A stretch of DNA of 64,000 nt from Taenia hydatigena (taxonomy: Eukaryota; Platyhelminthes; Cestoda; Cyclophyllidea; Taeniidae), in assembly GCA_036345935.2 (NCBI GenBank), contig JADWOT020001167.1:1-64000 (forward strand), in the 5' to 3' direction. Shown here piece after piece: positions 24,373 through 36,250 of the stretch. The notes below the pieces were generated by a model that had not been told where the DNA came from, did not search any database, and worked only from the letters and a program-made list of their open reading frames with translations. The number at the start of each line of letters is the position of its first letter. Position 1 is the stretch's first letter. Position numbers and translations under genes: made by a program.

Positions 24373-27300
24373 GAGTGCGACACTGTAGCAAAAGGAGGCA
24401 GGAGTATTATAGAAATCAGGTTTGATGACTGCGTCAATGGTACTGGAGCAAGAGGTTAAAGGTAGAGTTGTCTTCTCAATCCACCGACACACACTTCTCT
24501 TCTGTAGATACAGAGAGATTACAGTGTAATGAGGATGAGTAGCTGATAATCATGGAAAACGAAAAATTAAAAAAAAGTAGTCTGATAAGTAGAAATGCTA
24601 CAAGGTAGTGACACAAGTTTGGTCTATCATCAATAACTCAAAAAACACCTAACTTCCGAAAAGTGAGCAGCAGAAAGTGTTGACGTTCGGGTCCGAATCA
24701 CGTTACACCAACACCCGATTAAAATTAAGCCAAACTGGCTTCAAATTTGCATTTCATTTCCTCACTGCTAATTGCAACAAATTCTTAAAATCATATCTTG
24801 CTATAGTGGTTTTAATCACTTAAAGGGAGAAGTACTCCAGATCCTCTGAACTAGCTTATTCACCACCAGAACTTTTTGAACAAAACTGGCAAACACGAGT
24901 TTTACCGCCACAATTTCTATGCTGAATAAGAAGGGTCGGCTCTAACCGCAAGCATAGGCAATGTTTTCTTCCAAGCGATTAAAAAAACCCGCAGCCCTTA
25001 CCCTGGAGCAATAGCTTAGGCAGAGCCGCAAGAGCAATTGATTTTCAAAAAGAAGCCTTTGCCATCTCATCTGCAGTGCACACATCTGAACTCAACTGAT
25101 CGCCATCCTTCATAAAAATTGGTCCGTATAAAGGTACGTTAGACGTTGGGGGCTAAAATCAATTTTCCTTGCCAATGGATGAACGAAGACGATTGGTAGT
25201 GTCGCTAGCAGATCACCCATAGTGCGGACTCGAGTGGCAGTGCCCATAAAAGCGAAGTTTAGTTAAGCAAACCTCTTTAATGAGAAGTGGTTGACGAATC
25301 CAACTCGCGTTTCGAAATTCACATCAACTAAAGAATCGCAACCTCCACCGCAATGTCTCAGTTATGATATTGCTTTTAGAGTATCTTCACATCTAGCCAG
25401 TGAATTGTTTCCAAGAGCCTGTGGAACAAGTCGAAAGAGGTAAGCGTATGATCTGTTTGAAAGGGGATGGGAAGTTGGAATTCTACACTTCTAATTAAAC
25501 AGGCATTCCGCAGAGTAGTGGGAACCGTGAGGTCTGTTGAGAAGCTGCAAAGAAGTTTAACAGTTGTAGATTACTAAAATGATTCTGTGAACTCAACCCA
25601 AAAGATAATATGCGTGGATACCTTAATGCATTTGAGGAAGCCATCGTTTATAAGGTTTATGTGGTGTTTTGGATAACGCGTTAGAATTGTAGATATTCAA
25701 CTCTCTGGTCAACAGTAAGCTGGCTAGGTGAGCTTCTTATTCTCCACAGGCTGTATATATGCTTTGCTTTTGTAACATTACCCATGCTAATAGAAAATTA
25801 AGCCCTTTCACGTCAAGGATAGTAGTATGCTCACTTGCAATTCATTCAATTGCATCTGTTAAATGGATTATTGCAATACTTCACTACTATTGTATTCTCT
25901 CCTCCACGTTTGTCAATTATTTAATATTATAAGGGCAATGAATAAAGTTTGCGTTCCTGTGCATCGCAATATCAGCCGTTAACACCTATGATCCGAATTT
26001 TTGGCAATCGGAAAGGCATTCAAGGTTCTTACTCTCGAAATGTCAATGCCGGTGTCATAACAAAAATACCATTCAATTTACCACTCACCTCTAAAGATGA
26101 ATGCTGCAGTAACGACGATGCGTTTCTGCTGCCTGCGTCTAATGCTCTGCTTTGCAGTTATTGCACTGCATTGATAAAGAGCCTGAATGCACATCTAAAA
26201 GGTCAGTGAGGAGAAGGTTAAGATGAAGCAGGGGAGAAGAAAGAGGTGGTAGCATGATTAACTTCTAATTTCTATGAGTTCTTTCTGCGTTGGCCCTTTG
26301 ACGTCTTTTGAACGGCATTGCAGAAAGCTGGGAGGTCACAGGGAGATTAAGGTGTAGGCGGTGAAAGTAAAAGATGCGTGGTTGACCGAAGGTGAGTAGG
26401 TAAAGGTAAGAGACTAAGGCAGAAATGAAAGTAGCAGTAGCAGATGGCTAAATCCTCTAAGATGGCTAGGTAACGATTTTCGAATTCCCTAGTGGTGCCG
26501 AGCAGCCCTAATGTTCAGCATTCTAAATGCTTTGCTAACCGCACCTTACATGTCTAAGAAACCCATCAGCACAGACCCTGGGAGAGGGCCATTCTTGTGC
26601 TCTCTTGCTCACAGCCATACTCTAAGCACGGCCGGGCGATGTACACTTGATTGGATAGCACGTCTTCATAATTTAAGAGTGTGCGGGTACAGCGACACGT
26701 CTGCAAAGGACGTAACTAATGGAAAAGAAGGAATAAAGGTACATTTGTTCGCTTCGCCTTAATACCAAATCACGAAATCTATGCTTGAAAGTAGGATTAG
26801 AGAAGTGGGTGCTCTAACGCCTCATCCTTATTTCCGATGTTCTGTGAGCAATATTTTTAGAAGCTGGTAGTGGCGCATGTTCCTCTGTCCTTCTTCTCAA
26901 CTCCTACGCGTTTGACCTCCTCTTTGATGCATGCTGCTAACTGTGGCAGAATCTCCGCATTTATAGTTCTTAAAGAAAATATACCACCTACCAAAAGAAA
27001 CAGACGCTAGCACTCGACACAAGACTGCCTTCGCTTTGTACGAGCAACCAAGAATAAAATGGGAGCACATTGAACTACACGCTCTGCAGAGGAGATCTGT
27101 ACGTCAGCTTTTGGGACACACCTCGGTAAGTGGCAATTTGCGCACCGTCCACGCTCCCTCACTATCTTTTTAGGGTGAAGTTGAGCATCCGGTTCGCCTA
27201 AAAGACGTAAAATGAGTTGAGCTACTTGAGTAAAGTGGAATTCTTACGAACGCGTATCTTTATTGCTCACTACTCTTAAAGAAAAACCGTGGCCTAAAGT

Positions 27301-28275
27301 CAATTAAAAGTTACAAACTGCATTACTGCAGTGAATGGCAGTGGCACTTACCACTATTTTATCATCTGATGCTTCCATCAGGCAAATGTTTCACGCAGTC
27401 ACTGTAAGTCCACCAATCTATGCTATAGTGGACGTCTGTAACCTCAACGAACACACTTTAGAAGCTTTCCTCTTCTTGTCCAATTTCTGGATGTTCTAGA
27501 GCGTCTCGGATTTCGCAATCTCCTTAGATTCTCCTGATTGGTAAATATTGCATGCAAAAGAACTTAATTCACCGATATTCACCGACATCAGTGCTGATGC
27601 GAATGCGGAGGGGTGTGCGTAAAGGGATTAACACGTCACGTATTCCTCTGGAAGCAGTAGATTCCTACCTGCGAGTTATGCTCTCTAATTGATCACATAG
27701 GTTGTGCAATGCTTCATTATTTTTGTTTGAAAATACAAAAGAAAGTGGTCCCACACATGCGCAAGCATTAATGACAAAATCCGTGCACCTCTAGTCCATC
27801 ATAAAACTAAACTTTAAAAATCCTAATATCAAACTATTAAGTTTTAAAACCGGGAAGCAGGGATGACGAAACGCGTACAGCGACCATCGATCATTTTCAT
27901 TACAGACATGCAGCGGTTCCTCTAGTTAGAATGAAGCCCTTCTTTTAATGACAGTTCCTCAAGTATTTGATTTCTAAACCTGAAAGACCAAGGAATAGCA
28001 TAGAATCATTTTTTTATTATCTCACTTGTGCAAACAGCTCCTAAGATCTTAAATGGACTTAAGGTGAATTGTCTACTAGTCGAGGAACAACCTGAATGCC
28101 CTTTCGAAGTCTCACTATGTTTCGAAGCTCCTTGAAAACCCAAGCCATCAGTAGAAAGCAAATGCCAATGCAACTTCACGATTGGAAGGCTATTAAAAAT
28201 TTGGCGCTATTTTCGTAGCCTTCAGTAAATTATCGTAAGTTCGTACAAATGTGACAGGAGCGATAGACAGCATGC

Positions 28276-28566
28276 CTCTAAAGCCCGAGATTCTATAATA
28301 GAATGTAGATTTTAACTCACCATGATAGCCCTCCACGTAGACCCTGTCACCCAGCACTGGCTCTGTCAGACCCTCAATAACTAGAGGTTCCACTCTACCA
28401 TTGGTGTCAGCGGTGCACATCAGCATACCCTGCGACTCGCTGCCACGCATCTTGACAGGTTTGAGATTGTACACAGAGATGCCCACTAATCTATGCATTT
28501 TCTCAATTGGCACACAGCCATGACAGCGCTGACCGCGGTGCTGAGGCCGCCTTTATTTAGATCCAC
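28276..28566 (-). pseudogene. EMAP-II exon of AIMP1-like copy 2, frameshifted
   Basis: The acceptor CGTTAG precedes GTGGATCTA, as in the plus-strand copy. The exon is 291 bases against 292 in the other two copies. The missing base lies just before the PIEKMHRLVG block (near 28507-28515), so the first 20 or so codons and the rest read in different frames. After the break the frame keeps NLKPVKMRG, ESQGMLMC and GDRVYVEG. The donor position is GC instead of the GT seen at 41581. Confidence 0.85.
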
Positions 28567-29344
28567 CTAACGAGAGGAAGGAAAAAAATCACTATAAAGG
28601 AGTCAAATTTGGGAAAGGTGACCACAGAATAAATTGAGAGTTTGATATATTAAGCATATAAAGGAATGCGATGACGACAGTTGCATAAATTTGACGGACT
28701 TTAAGAGGTAGGGCTTCCTGAAGAATGCAGTCTGCAAAATAGGTAAAGCTACTTCAAAGAACATACCTGTGCTGCTAAATGATCAGGCAGTCATGCAGCT
28801 AAATCAATCATCTCAATGCTCTAAGGTGACTTGTAAATTGTATTCTGTTCAAGACTTCGGCCACCAAAACCCATTTGGTCCAACTCGCAAATTTCCTGAT
28901 GCTTCAGAGTATGCAGCCAAGAACCTAGTTAGCATCGTCTTCAAAATATTGGCGGAACAAACAAGTATTTTGGATCTAGCTTGCAAATCGCTAAGGGTAG
29001 TTCAGGCTGCTATCACGTCAAAATGTTTCCAATCATTTTATGAAATAAAAACTAAAAGTTTTTGTTTTTCGATCCTAATGCCACAATGAAAAATGATCAA
29101 CATGATCTAGAAGTTTCTCAAGGAAAAGGTGAGTCGAACTAAATCATTGCACAGAGTGGACTAAAGTACTAAAAAATAATCTTCTTGAAGGATCAAAGTT
29201 GCTAAAAGGACGAGAGCTCGCATTTAGCGTGGGTTGCTGTTTGTCAATGATTCCAGCATTTGAATTTCGGTTCTCGAATCTGAGGACGACTGGAGCCTCT
29301 CCATTTTAAGAAATAAACCACCATGGTTCCCTTTTGATAATCCG

Positions 29345-30130
29345 AGATTCCTAGTCACTGAGACATTTAAAATTTGTAGCCAGTTACCTAAAAGCATTAC
29401 CTAATTAACAAGAAGTGTTAGACACTGCGAAAGATTTTATCATTAAAAGAATAAACTGCCAAATTCACCTCTTATTCCCTTGTCGTCTTGTTGATTCGAA
29501 ACACAGACCAATGCTTCTAAAACGGTTGGCAAAAATATCTCCACATCTACTAGTTTATCTGTTATACGTTGGCCTAAGAGAACCAGTAAAAGTTGTCACA
29601 AGACCTAAGAATCGCCAAAAAGTGCCCAATCTGCGTTACTATTAAGCAAAAGTCGTCGAAATAAATCTGTTCCGTAAATTATACTGCTCGGGCAGAACCA
29701 TGAGATCGCTTAAAAGTTTCTCATTAGTGACCGATCTGCAGAAAAAAATCCTTATTTCTATGTTGAGACTGCTTTGGACGGCTCAAAACGAGGGCATATT
29801 TGTCGGAAATCTAATTAGCAGGAAGAGCAGGATCGGATTTGAACCAAAAAGTTAGTTTAAGTTTGGAGTGGTCCTTCAAAACAATATAATGTGGGCATTT
29901 ATAACGATAAAGCTATTACTTGAAAATACAAGCACGCAGTTAAGTAAAAACCATTTCAAATGCCAAAAGACCAAGTTTGTGAAAATTAAAGCAATTTGGA
30001 TCGAGTTAAACTGACTTTAAAAGTCAAAAAGACGTTTCACTGCCGTGAGCCAGAGGTAACAATTATTTAACTGCCCATGACACTTCGAGGAAGCTAGCAC
30101 TGTCTCAAGCAAAATGTTTTAACTGTCCTT
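29345..30130. other. segment present in one arm only (insertion or deletion)
   Basis: Between the linker exon and the EMAP-II exon of copy 2, sequence on both sides aligns with the plus-strand copy (about 40.50 and 40.55 kb there) but this stretch does not. It has no recognisable gene, terminal repeat or obvious target-site duplication. Either an insertion into copy 2 or a deletion from copy 1 would explain it. Confidence 0.5.
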
Positions 30131-30215
30131 ATGAAACGCATGAGCAAGCGCCATGCCTTCACTATGCTGTTACCTTGGCAGCAGGATACCTAGGATAAAG
30201 GTGATTGCAACTAAC

Positions 30216-30447
30216 CTTTCCTACAAAAAGTGGGTCCGCATCAGGATGATGTTCCACCTCCACGATATCGCCCACCCGCATGTCGATGCGAATGATGTCA
30301 ACGGACGAACCTTTATCTTTATGTCCACCCGTTGGTAGAGACTGGTTTAGCACCACGAGAGAGATGCCTCTATCTGAGTCAAAAGCAGAGTATTGGTTGT
30401 TATCACCTCCATGAATAGGGTGTATAGAATGCAAAATGACACTCCTA
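30216..30447 (-). pseudogene. linker / EMAP-II start exon of AIMP1-like copy 2
   Basis: After an acceptor-like TTTCATGTCAG the exon runs in one open frame through a polar linker into MRVGDIVEVEHHPDADPLFV, the conserved entry to the EMAP-II OB-fold (compare the HPDAD signature of AIMP1 and the tyrosyl-tRNA synthetase C-terminus). It ends GGAAAG before GTTAGT, phase 0, matching the phase-0 start of the next exon. This is the best-preserved copy of this exon; its plus-strand counterpart is badly decayed. Confidence 0.8.
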
Positions 30448-31603
30448 CTGACATGAAACAAATAAGTTGATAAGTTAATAACTCCAAGACACCTTAAGTG
30501 TAAGCGATGAATGGAAGCCGCTACAAGTTTACGAATCAATTTAAAGGTAAACATGGTTGACCGAAGGCAATGCGTGGTCACCTTACTGGTAAGTATGCAT
30601 CACAAATGCCATCAACCGTTTTGGACCCGAATAAAAAGAAGCTATTGGAAAATAAAAGGAATACTATCAAAATATAAAGCATGATTAGTTCTGCCTCTAC
30701 GTGATAACAACGATTTACTAGCAGCTATTCATCGCAATGAGATGGGAGGAGGCTGACTACCATCAACTTCAGATCTATCAACACCGGATCTCTCTAATAG
30801 GTGCATATGAAAGACCGTGCAGCAGTAGCGATGAAAACGCCTCGTTAATGGCAAGTTACATCTTGTCATTTAATGGCACAAGCCACTTAGCAAGGTATAT
30901 GTTTTGCCTACAAAACCAGGAAGGACCAAGATTTGAATTCGAAAAAAGGCACGACCTCCTAAATTAGCATGTAATTGGATGTATCTTGCCACTTAGATAG
31001 CGATGAAGAACAAATAGTTTTTGCGACAAAGATATGCCAAGCATTTTAGTTTGCACCACAAAATAACAAACTTGACTGATTAATTAAAAAGTGCAACATT
31101 TTGGCTTGACTGATTAGCAACATTATTGTACTCGTCAAATCTATAAGATTGACAATGCGACTACGACAAAAATAAACCAAGAACAGTTAATTGTAACACT
31201 GGATTAATACAACCCTAACACAAAACGTGCTTATTTTAAAGAGAAAATGCAATGAATGCGAAGCGCTATGACAAGAGTAACTAAGCAATCCACTGCAAAC
31301 TAGTCGAAAACCCAAATAACAAGTTAGTGGTGGATTTAGAAAGCAATATTATTAGTGCGGTTTCGCGCAAAGCAACTCAGATATTTTTAATGTTAATCGC
31401 GATATCTGGGGTCATTCAGTCACTTAACTGAAATCAGATTACCACAAAAATTAAGTGGGAAGAACGCACCAGGTTTGTTTCTTGGACGGGCTGGGATAAA
31501 CGGAATGCTAAATTCCGAGTTTTCGATATGATTTTTGCATGAAGAAGGAAAGGATAAAGTGTCTACAAAGATCCTGTTAAAAGTCGGATAAAAAGCAACT
31601 TTT

Positions 31604-31786
31604 AACCAACCATAATTTCTAGATGATTCGATCTCTCCTTGTGGACATCAATTTCTCGTTTCAGCTGAGCATTGCATGCAACATATGCTAGTTTAGCATG
31701 CTTAAATGCGCTTCCATCGCAATTGGCAAGAGAGAAGGCCCTATCCCCGACAAGTTTCTCTGAGTCCATTTTCATCAAGATGAGGC
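31604..31786 (-). pseudogene. coiled-coil exon of AIMP1-like copy 2
   Basis: After TAATCCCAG the exon encodes a helical segment with KHAKLAYVACNAQLKREID and HLEIMVG, corresponding to the N-terminal coiled coil by which AIMP1 binds its synthetase partners. The donor seen in the plus copy (GTAAGT at 39177) is changed to AAAAG here, so correct splicing is unlikely. Confidence 0.75.
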
Positions 31787-34565
31787 CTGGGATTAGCCAA
31801 AACACACGTCGAGATTCTCAAAAGTTAAATTTATAATAGAACCATACGATGAATTGGAAGGAAGAAGCGTTAATGAATAAGCTAGCGATACTGTTTTGTC
31901 AGATAAATAGTTCAATCAAAACATGCATTACAGGCAATATTGATCAGGCAACAATGACGTTTCGACAACAAGGGTGAAGAAATCTGATATCAGTCAACTT
32001 ACGGCCAGCTTCCTTAAATAATTGCCGTATAACAAAATGTAACAATTGGGTGCGCATTTACAATAGTAAAACTAAGACAGGTGTCGAGTTCCGTTGAGCG
32101 CCAAACGACACCAACCTACATGCTCGGGTCCTGTAACATTATTAAAATGGAACCATGCTTAAAACAGCCTTGCTAAACACTTTAGATTGCAGGCACTTTC
32201 TAATTCAGGTTTTGGTTTATATCCAATGGCTGTTTGTTGCGTCAGAAAAGGCGGTTTATTTATCGTAAGCTTGTTACGTAGATTTCAATGGCTCCGCTTT
32301 CAGGTTCTTATTTTGTTCCATTTATTTAGTCAAGCCATTTTGAAAGTCTGTAATTGCACTAAGCTTCTGATATTGTGAGACGTTATTTTAAGTTGCTTTT
32401 CTTAATCCTTAACTTATGTTTTTCTCCCTTTCCATTTACAAAGCAATGATTTTTTCGCATATCAGCCCGCCACGATGACAAGTCCATAAAGGGGCGATCT
32501 CGTTCAATAAGCAGATTGCTAAGTGTATTGGTGAAGTATATTACTAGTGTGGGTTGTTTCCTTTTGTCCGACTTGCTTCGCATATCGCTGATCAAAAACT
32601 AAAGCATCACACTCTTTTTCAAGACAGCACATTGGGGCAGTTTAAGCACTAACAATGCAAAAGTAAGCCTTCAAAGCCTTTTAACAAAATTAGTTGCGTA
32701 GAGGTCAATGTGTCGTGGTGCTCTCCTATCCTTTACGAAGTATACTTCCTTCTCACACTGCGTTGCACATGCGCGTGACACTTGCGTCCCTTAACTATGC
32801 TTTGTAGGCCAGGGGTGGAAGGACATTTTCAGCCTGGTCGGAGGGCAGCGTGGTCGCACTTCTGAGGCTGACACATCCTCCTCCTTGAAGCCCCTACGTA
32901 GTTGCTCCATATCAGCCCTCTTCATATAATAAAGATGTCTAGAACATCAACCTATAAATATTTCATACTGAGGATCGTAGTTAGCACTTTCAGCCTTCAC
33001 CCTTCAGCTTTGCATTACACATATTTTCTTACCAATTGCAGCTTACTACAAAGTACAGCCCAGAAATATTTGATGAATCCGAGTTATTGGAATAATCTTC
33101 ATTATTAAGTGTATTTGAAGAAGTCCATGGCAAATGGGTTTACTGAGGTCTGTGTATCTTTGCAATGAAAAAGAGTAGTGGCTGGGAGTTGCCTCCACTC
33201 ACGGCAACTTATTTGCACGCACAAGATTATCGACTGATCAGACAAGGGTGGCCGACAAAGGCACCATAATGTTACATGGCGTAAATTGATTCTGATAACT
33301 AATGTGCCGACTCTGAATGTTTGTAATAATACAGACCCCATCCTTAAATACACAAACCACAGGATCATTACGCCTGCAGAGTCAAAAATAAGTAGAAGCA
33401 AATTTCGTGTCACACTATGCAGGATGTTCTTAGGTGACCGACAGCATCTTTCGAGGAAGAAAGCTTGCTCTCGACGTGGCAAAGTTTGTTCCGTGACGTC
33501 AGAGAGTGTTGAATCCCGCTCTCTTCATCAATAAGCCTTTGTGACGTGAACTATTACAGACCTATTTAATCTTCACGTTTCATCGAAGTGACTATTTAGA
33601 CGAGTGTTATCTCTGTCCGCAAACTTAATGGATAGGCATTTATAGAACAATCACCAAGTTGACTGTAAATAAGTCTCTTCTTCCTTCCCTTTCACTGCCC
33701 TACTTTTCAATACCTACCCCTTTTCAGCCATCTGATTGTTTGCTGCTGTACAATGGTATAGTCACACTCGATGACGGCCTTTCAATTAGTAGTAAAAATT
33801 TGGGACCAAGAGTAATATGGACCCTTCTTCATTCCACTTTAGGGAGCAATTTTAACCTTTGAACGAACATTCAGTGCTGCATTACTTTCATTTGCAAACA
33901 TTAAAAATGTCCGCGCTGGTCTCTGAATTTTTTCTAATAATAACTTATGCTCACTGGATAAAATGATGCGGACCTCAGCTGTGGTCGGGTTATTCAGAAG
34001 CATCAGTGTTATTGCTAAGCTGCCGGGTGCTGTTGAGCCCAGAACTCTCCAGTTACATCCATGTTTCGCTTTAACAATGTCTTTTGGTTCGCTGCTCTTC
34101 GAACTATAACACAAAAATGTTGACTTTGTTATTCATGATTGTATGACAGCTTCTGCACCGATCGTATCAATAGAAAAAAGTAGACTTATTTCCTAAAAAC
34201 TGATGTTCCACTTTTTAACATTTGCTGTTCATTTGACATGGTTTTGCTCTGGCTAATCTTAGTCGATTCATTGAATTTCTTGGTTATCTGGATTCTCAAA
34301 ACACCTGTAATGAAAGTGTTGACAAATACTGGGAAATGCAGGAAAGATTTCTTAGCTTCGACAAAATCTGAGAAGACTTCAGATACAGAAGGGTACTCAC
34401 TTTCCTCTCCTTCCCATCTGCACACCATCTCGCCCTAAAGCCTACATAGGTTTCACTACCCCATCACTCATACCTATCTACATGCCATTACCGTCTTCTA
34501 CAGCGGTTGCTGTTGCAAGGTTAGAGGGGTAGATGAATCAGGCATTGGCGCTGATTGGTGATGGT

Positions 34566-34633
34566 GGTGATTGGTGGTGTGATTGTAGAGCGTCCGACTC
34601 TAGATACGTGTTCAAATCACGTCAGGATCGGTG
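34566..34633 (+). repeat. tRNA-like sequence (SINE head)
   Basis: TGTAGAGCGTCCGACTCTAG matches the D-arm to anticodon-arm region of Arg/Lys-type tRNAs. GTTCAAATC at 34610-34618 is a perfect B box. The anticodon stem is mismatched. Pyrimidine-rich sequence follows (CCCCCTATTTTACCCTTC). I read it as a tRNA-derived SINE head rather than a tRNA gene. Confidence 0.5.
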
Positions 34634-34927
34634 CACTTCATCCCCCTATTTTACCCTTCTACTCTGCTGCACCACGTACAAAACGCATTGTAATTGCAAT
34701 CTGTCTGCCTGTTCCGTGCTATCCAATATAGAGGTAGGAGGGGTTGGCATACGAGTGCAGCAAATTGTTGCGGCAAGTAGGAACGAGATTTTTTTGCTAT
34801 AAAATGGATTGATCGTGGCCGAAGGAATTGATTAATTGAATATGAGATGGTTTCCAAGCCGTTAAATCCTAACTATGCACAAAGCGTTGGGAGGCGAAGA
34901 AAGAAAGGCAGTAGCCATGCTACCATA

Positions 34928-35000
34928 GCTGCAGGGGAGACTCGAATCCGCAATATTCTGGGTAAAATTCAGACGCGCTATGCATTGCGCTACAACAGCT
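34928..35000 (-). repeat. tRNA-Arg-like sequence, 73 bases (SINE head or pseudogene)
   Basis: Read on the minus strand it starts AGCTGTTGTAGCGCAATGCA, continues with TAGCGCG and ends CTGCAGCT. AGCTG at the 5' end pairs with CAGCT at the 3' end, the D stem GCGC/GCGC is intact, TCTG pairs with CAGA in the anticodon stem, and GGATTCGAGTC (34949-34939) is a near-perfect B box. The length is exactly that of a tRNA. T-stem mismatches and a loop reading ATTTTAC make a functional tRNA doubtful. The D-arm most resembles tRNA-Arg. Confidence 0.5.
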
Positions 35001-35576
35001 CCATCTCTCACATCCTCCCGCATTTCTAGTTTCATCGATCCATTGCTTTGACACCAGCACACCGCCCCACTCCTTATTGCATGGCATGCCATGTCCGCTC
35101 CCCTACACTCACTCGGTACAAGTATTCTTCTCCACATGATCATCGTGTCGACACATCTGATGCAGTCTAACACCACGCCACTCAACTAGATGCGTTGCGA
35201 CGCACCATATTTGTTTCCTTCCTGGGTGTTTTTTTGGAACTGCATTCGATTGAATGCCGCTAGGGGTTGCAGCTACAAGGTGGAAGTGTATAGGCAGCAT
35301 TAACAAGAGGGCTTGAGAATGATGCGGATGAATTTAACGTGATTTAGGTAAGCAAGGGGTTAGTAGTGGTAGTAGATGTGTGAGGTCCTCCTGTAGATTA
35401 GGCAAAGGATAGAGGGACGTAGTTATAATGCGCCGGTTGAGAATTAGAGATCCTTAGAAGTATGATTATACTTTTTTCTTTTATCTCTCCTTCTCGTACC
35501 TTACTATCTTCAGCCGCTTGTCTTTCCATAGGATTGGAGTGGACTCGCATCTTTGGCGGTTCACTGACAGCGTGGC

Positions 35577-35625
35577 TTCATGGTGTAGTAATTAGAACCC
35601 AGGACTTTGGGTCATGCAACTCTCC
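35577..35625 (+). repeat. 5' half of a tRNA-Gln-like sequence
   Basis: TTCATGGTGTAGTAATTAGA followed by ACCCAGGACTTTGGGTC closely matches the D-arm and anticodon arm of eukaryotic tRNA-Gln, with the TTTG anticodon-loop core in place. The T arm is missing; pyrimidine-rich sequence follows directly. It is a truncated pseudogene or SINE head. Confidence 0.5.
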
Positions 35626-35999
35626 CTCATTCTTGGCCCACCAGCTACCTCTAAATATCGCCTTTATAAAGTAAGGATTTTGTGCATGCTGAAGCAGTGG
35701 CAGATAAGCGGTATAATATAAGGCTAGCTTTCTGCATGACACCCTCGGTGCCTTAGGAGAGAAGAAGGTTGAAACTGCTCTTATAATTCGCTGGCGCACA
35801 GCCCGTACAACAGTACCGGCCGAGGCTTCCTTGAAGACAATTAAGCGCATAATGCTGAGGCAAGATACAGATATTTAGCGGACAGAAAGAAAATTGGGCT
35901 GATGGCATAATGCGGAGGCTGGAGCGAGATGGTGCTGCATCATTCTTATCTAAGCCCTACCATTCCTGCTGCAATTGCTCTCAATCTGCACTCTACTGT

Positions 36000-36250
36000 G
36001 TCCATCTTCACTGCCTGCACGATTGCCTGGCCCTTTGGACTGACCGACTTTCATATCTGACTCCGCAGGTGCCTAGTTATTTGCCTGCTGCACAGACTTG
36101 CCGGTTGGCTTAACGCCTAACTGGCTGGATCTAACGCTGTTCGGGTAAGCATCTACCTGCATGTTTGGATAACCAGGATCTGTCAAATGTCCTAGCTAAT
36201 TGGTTAGCTGGATAACTATCTCCTCAAATGCACTTCTTCCTGCTTTGATG
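36000..36250. repeat. degenerate CTGG/CTAACTGG-rich patch
   Basis: Words such as TGCCTG, GACTGACCGACT, GGTTGGCTTAACG, AACTGGCTGGATC and TTGGTTAGCTGGATAAC recur without a strict period. It looks like a decayed simple repeat. No coding meaning is claimed. Confidence 0.3.

Larger units (their letters stand above)
23000..27990. other. mostly non-coding stretch with tRNA-like sequences
   Basis: No protein gene was supported. Two tRNA-like segments (23.5 and 24.3 kb) are listed separately. Purine-rich low-complexity patches occur near 23.38-23.47 and 26.2-26.45 kb. Short frames at 25949-26209 and 26511-26762 have no domain. Confidence 0.35.
28000..32600 (-). pseudogene. AIMP1-like pseudogene, copy 2 (inverted arm)
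   Basis: A minus-strand gene relic with three recognisable exons in the order expected for AIMP1: coiled coil (31.7 kb), linker with HPDAD start of EMAP-II (30.3 kb) and main EMAP-II exon (28.4 kb). Introns, the sequence before the coiled-coil exon and the 3' flank align in reverse with 38.1-41.8 kb, so the two are arms of an inverted duplication. A one-base deletion in the EMAP-II exon shifts the frame, and donor sites after the first and third exons are lost or altered. A segment of about 0.8 kb in intron 2 has no match in the other copy. No C-terminal EMAP-II exon was found. Confidence 0.8.

Noticed and set aside
34928..35000. Functional tRNA gene
   Set aside because: Length and acceptor pairing fit, but the T stem is mismatched and the anticodon loop is abnormal; treated as tRNA-derived.
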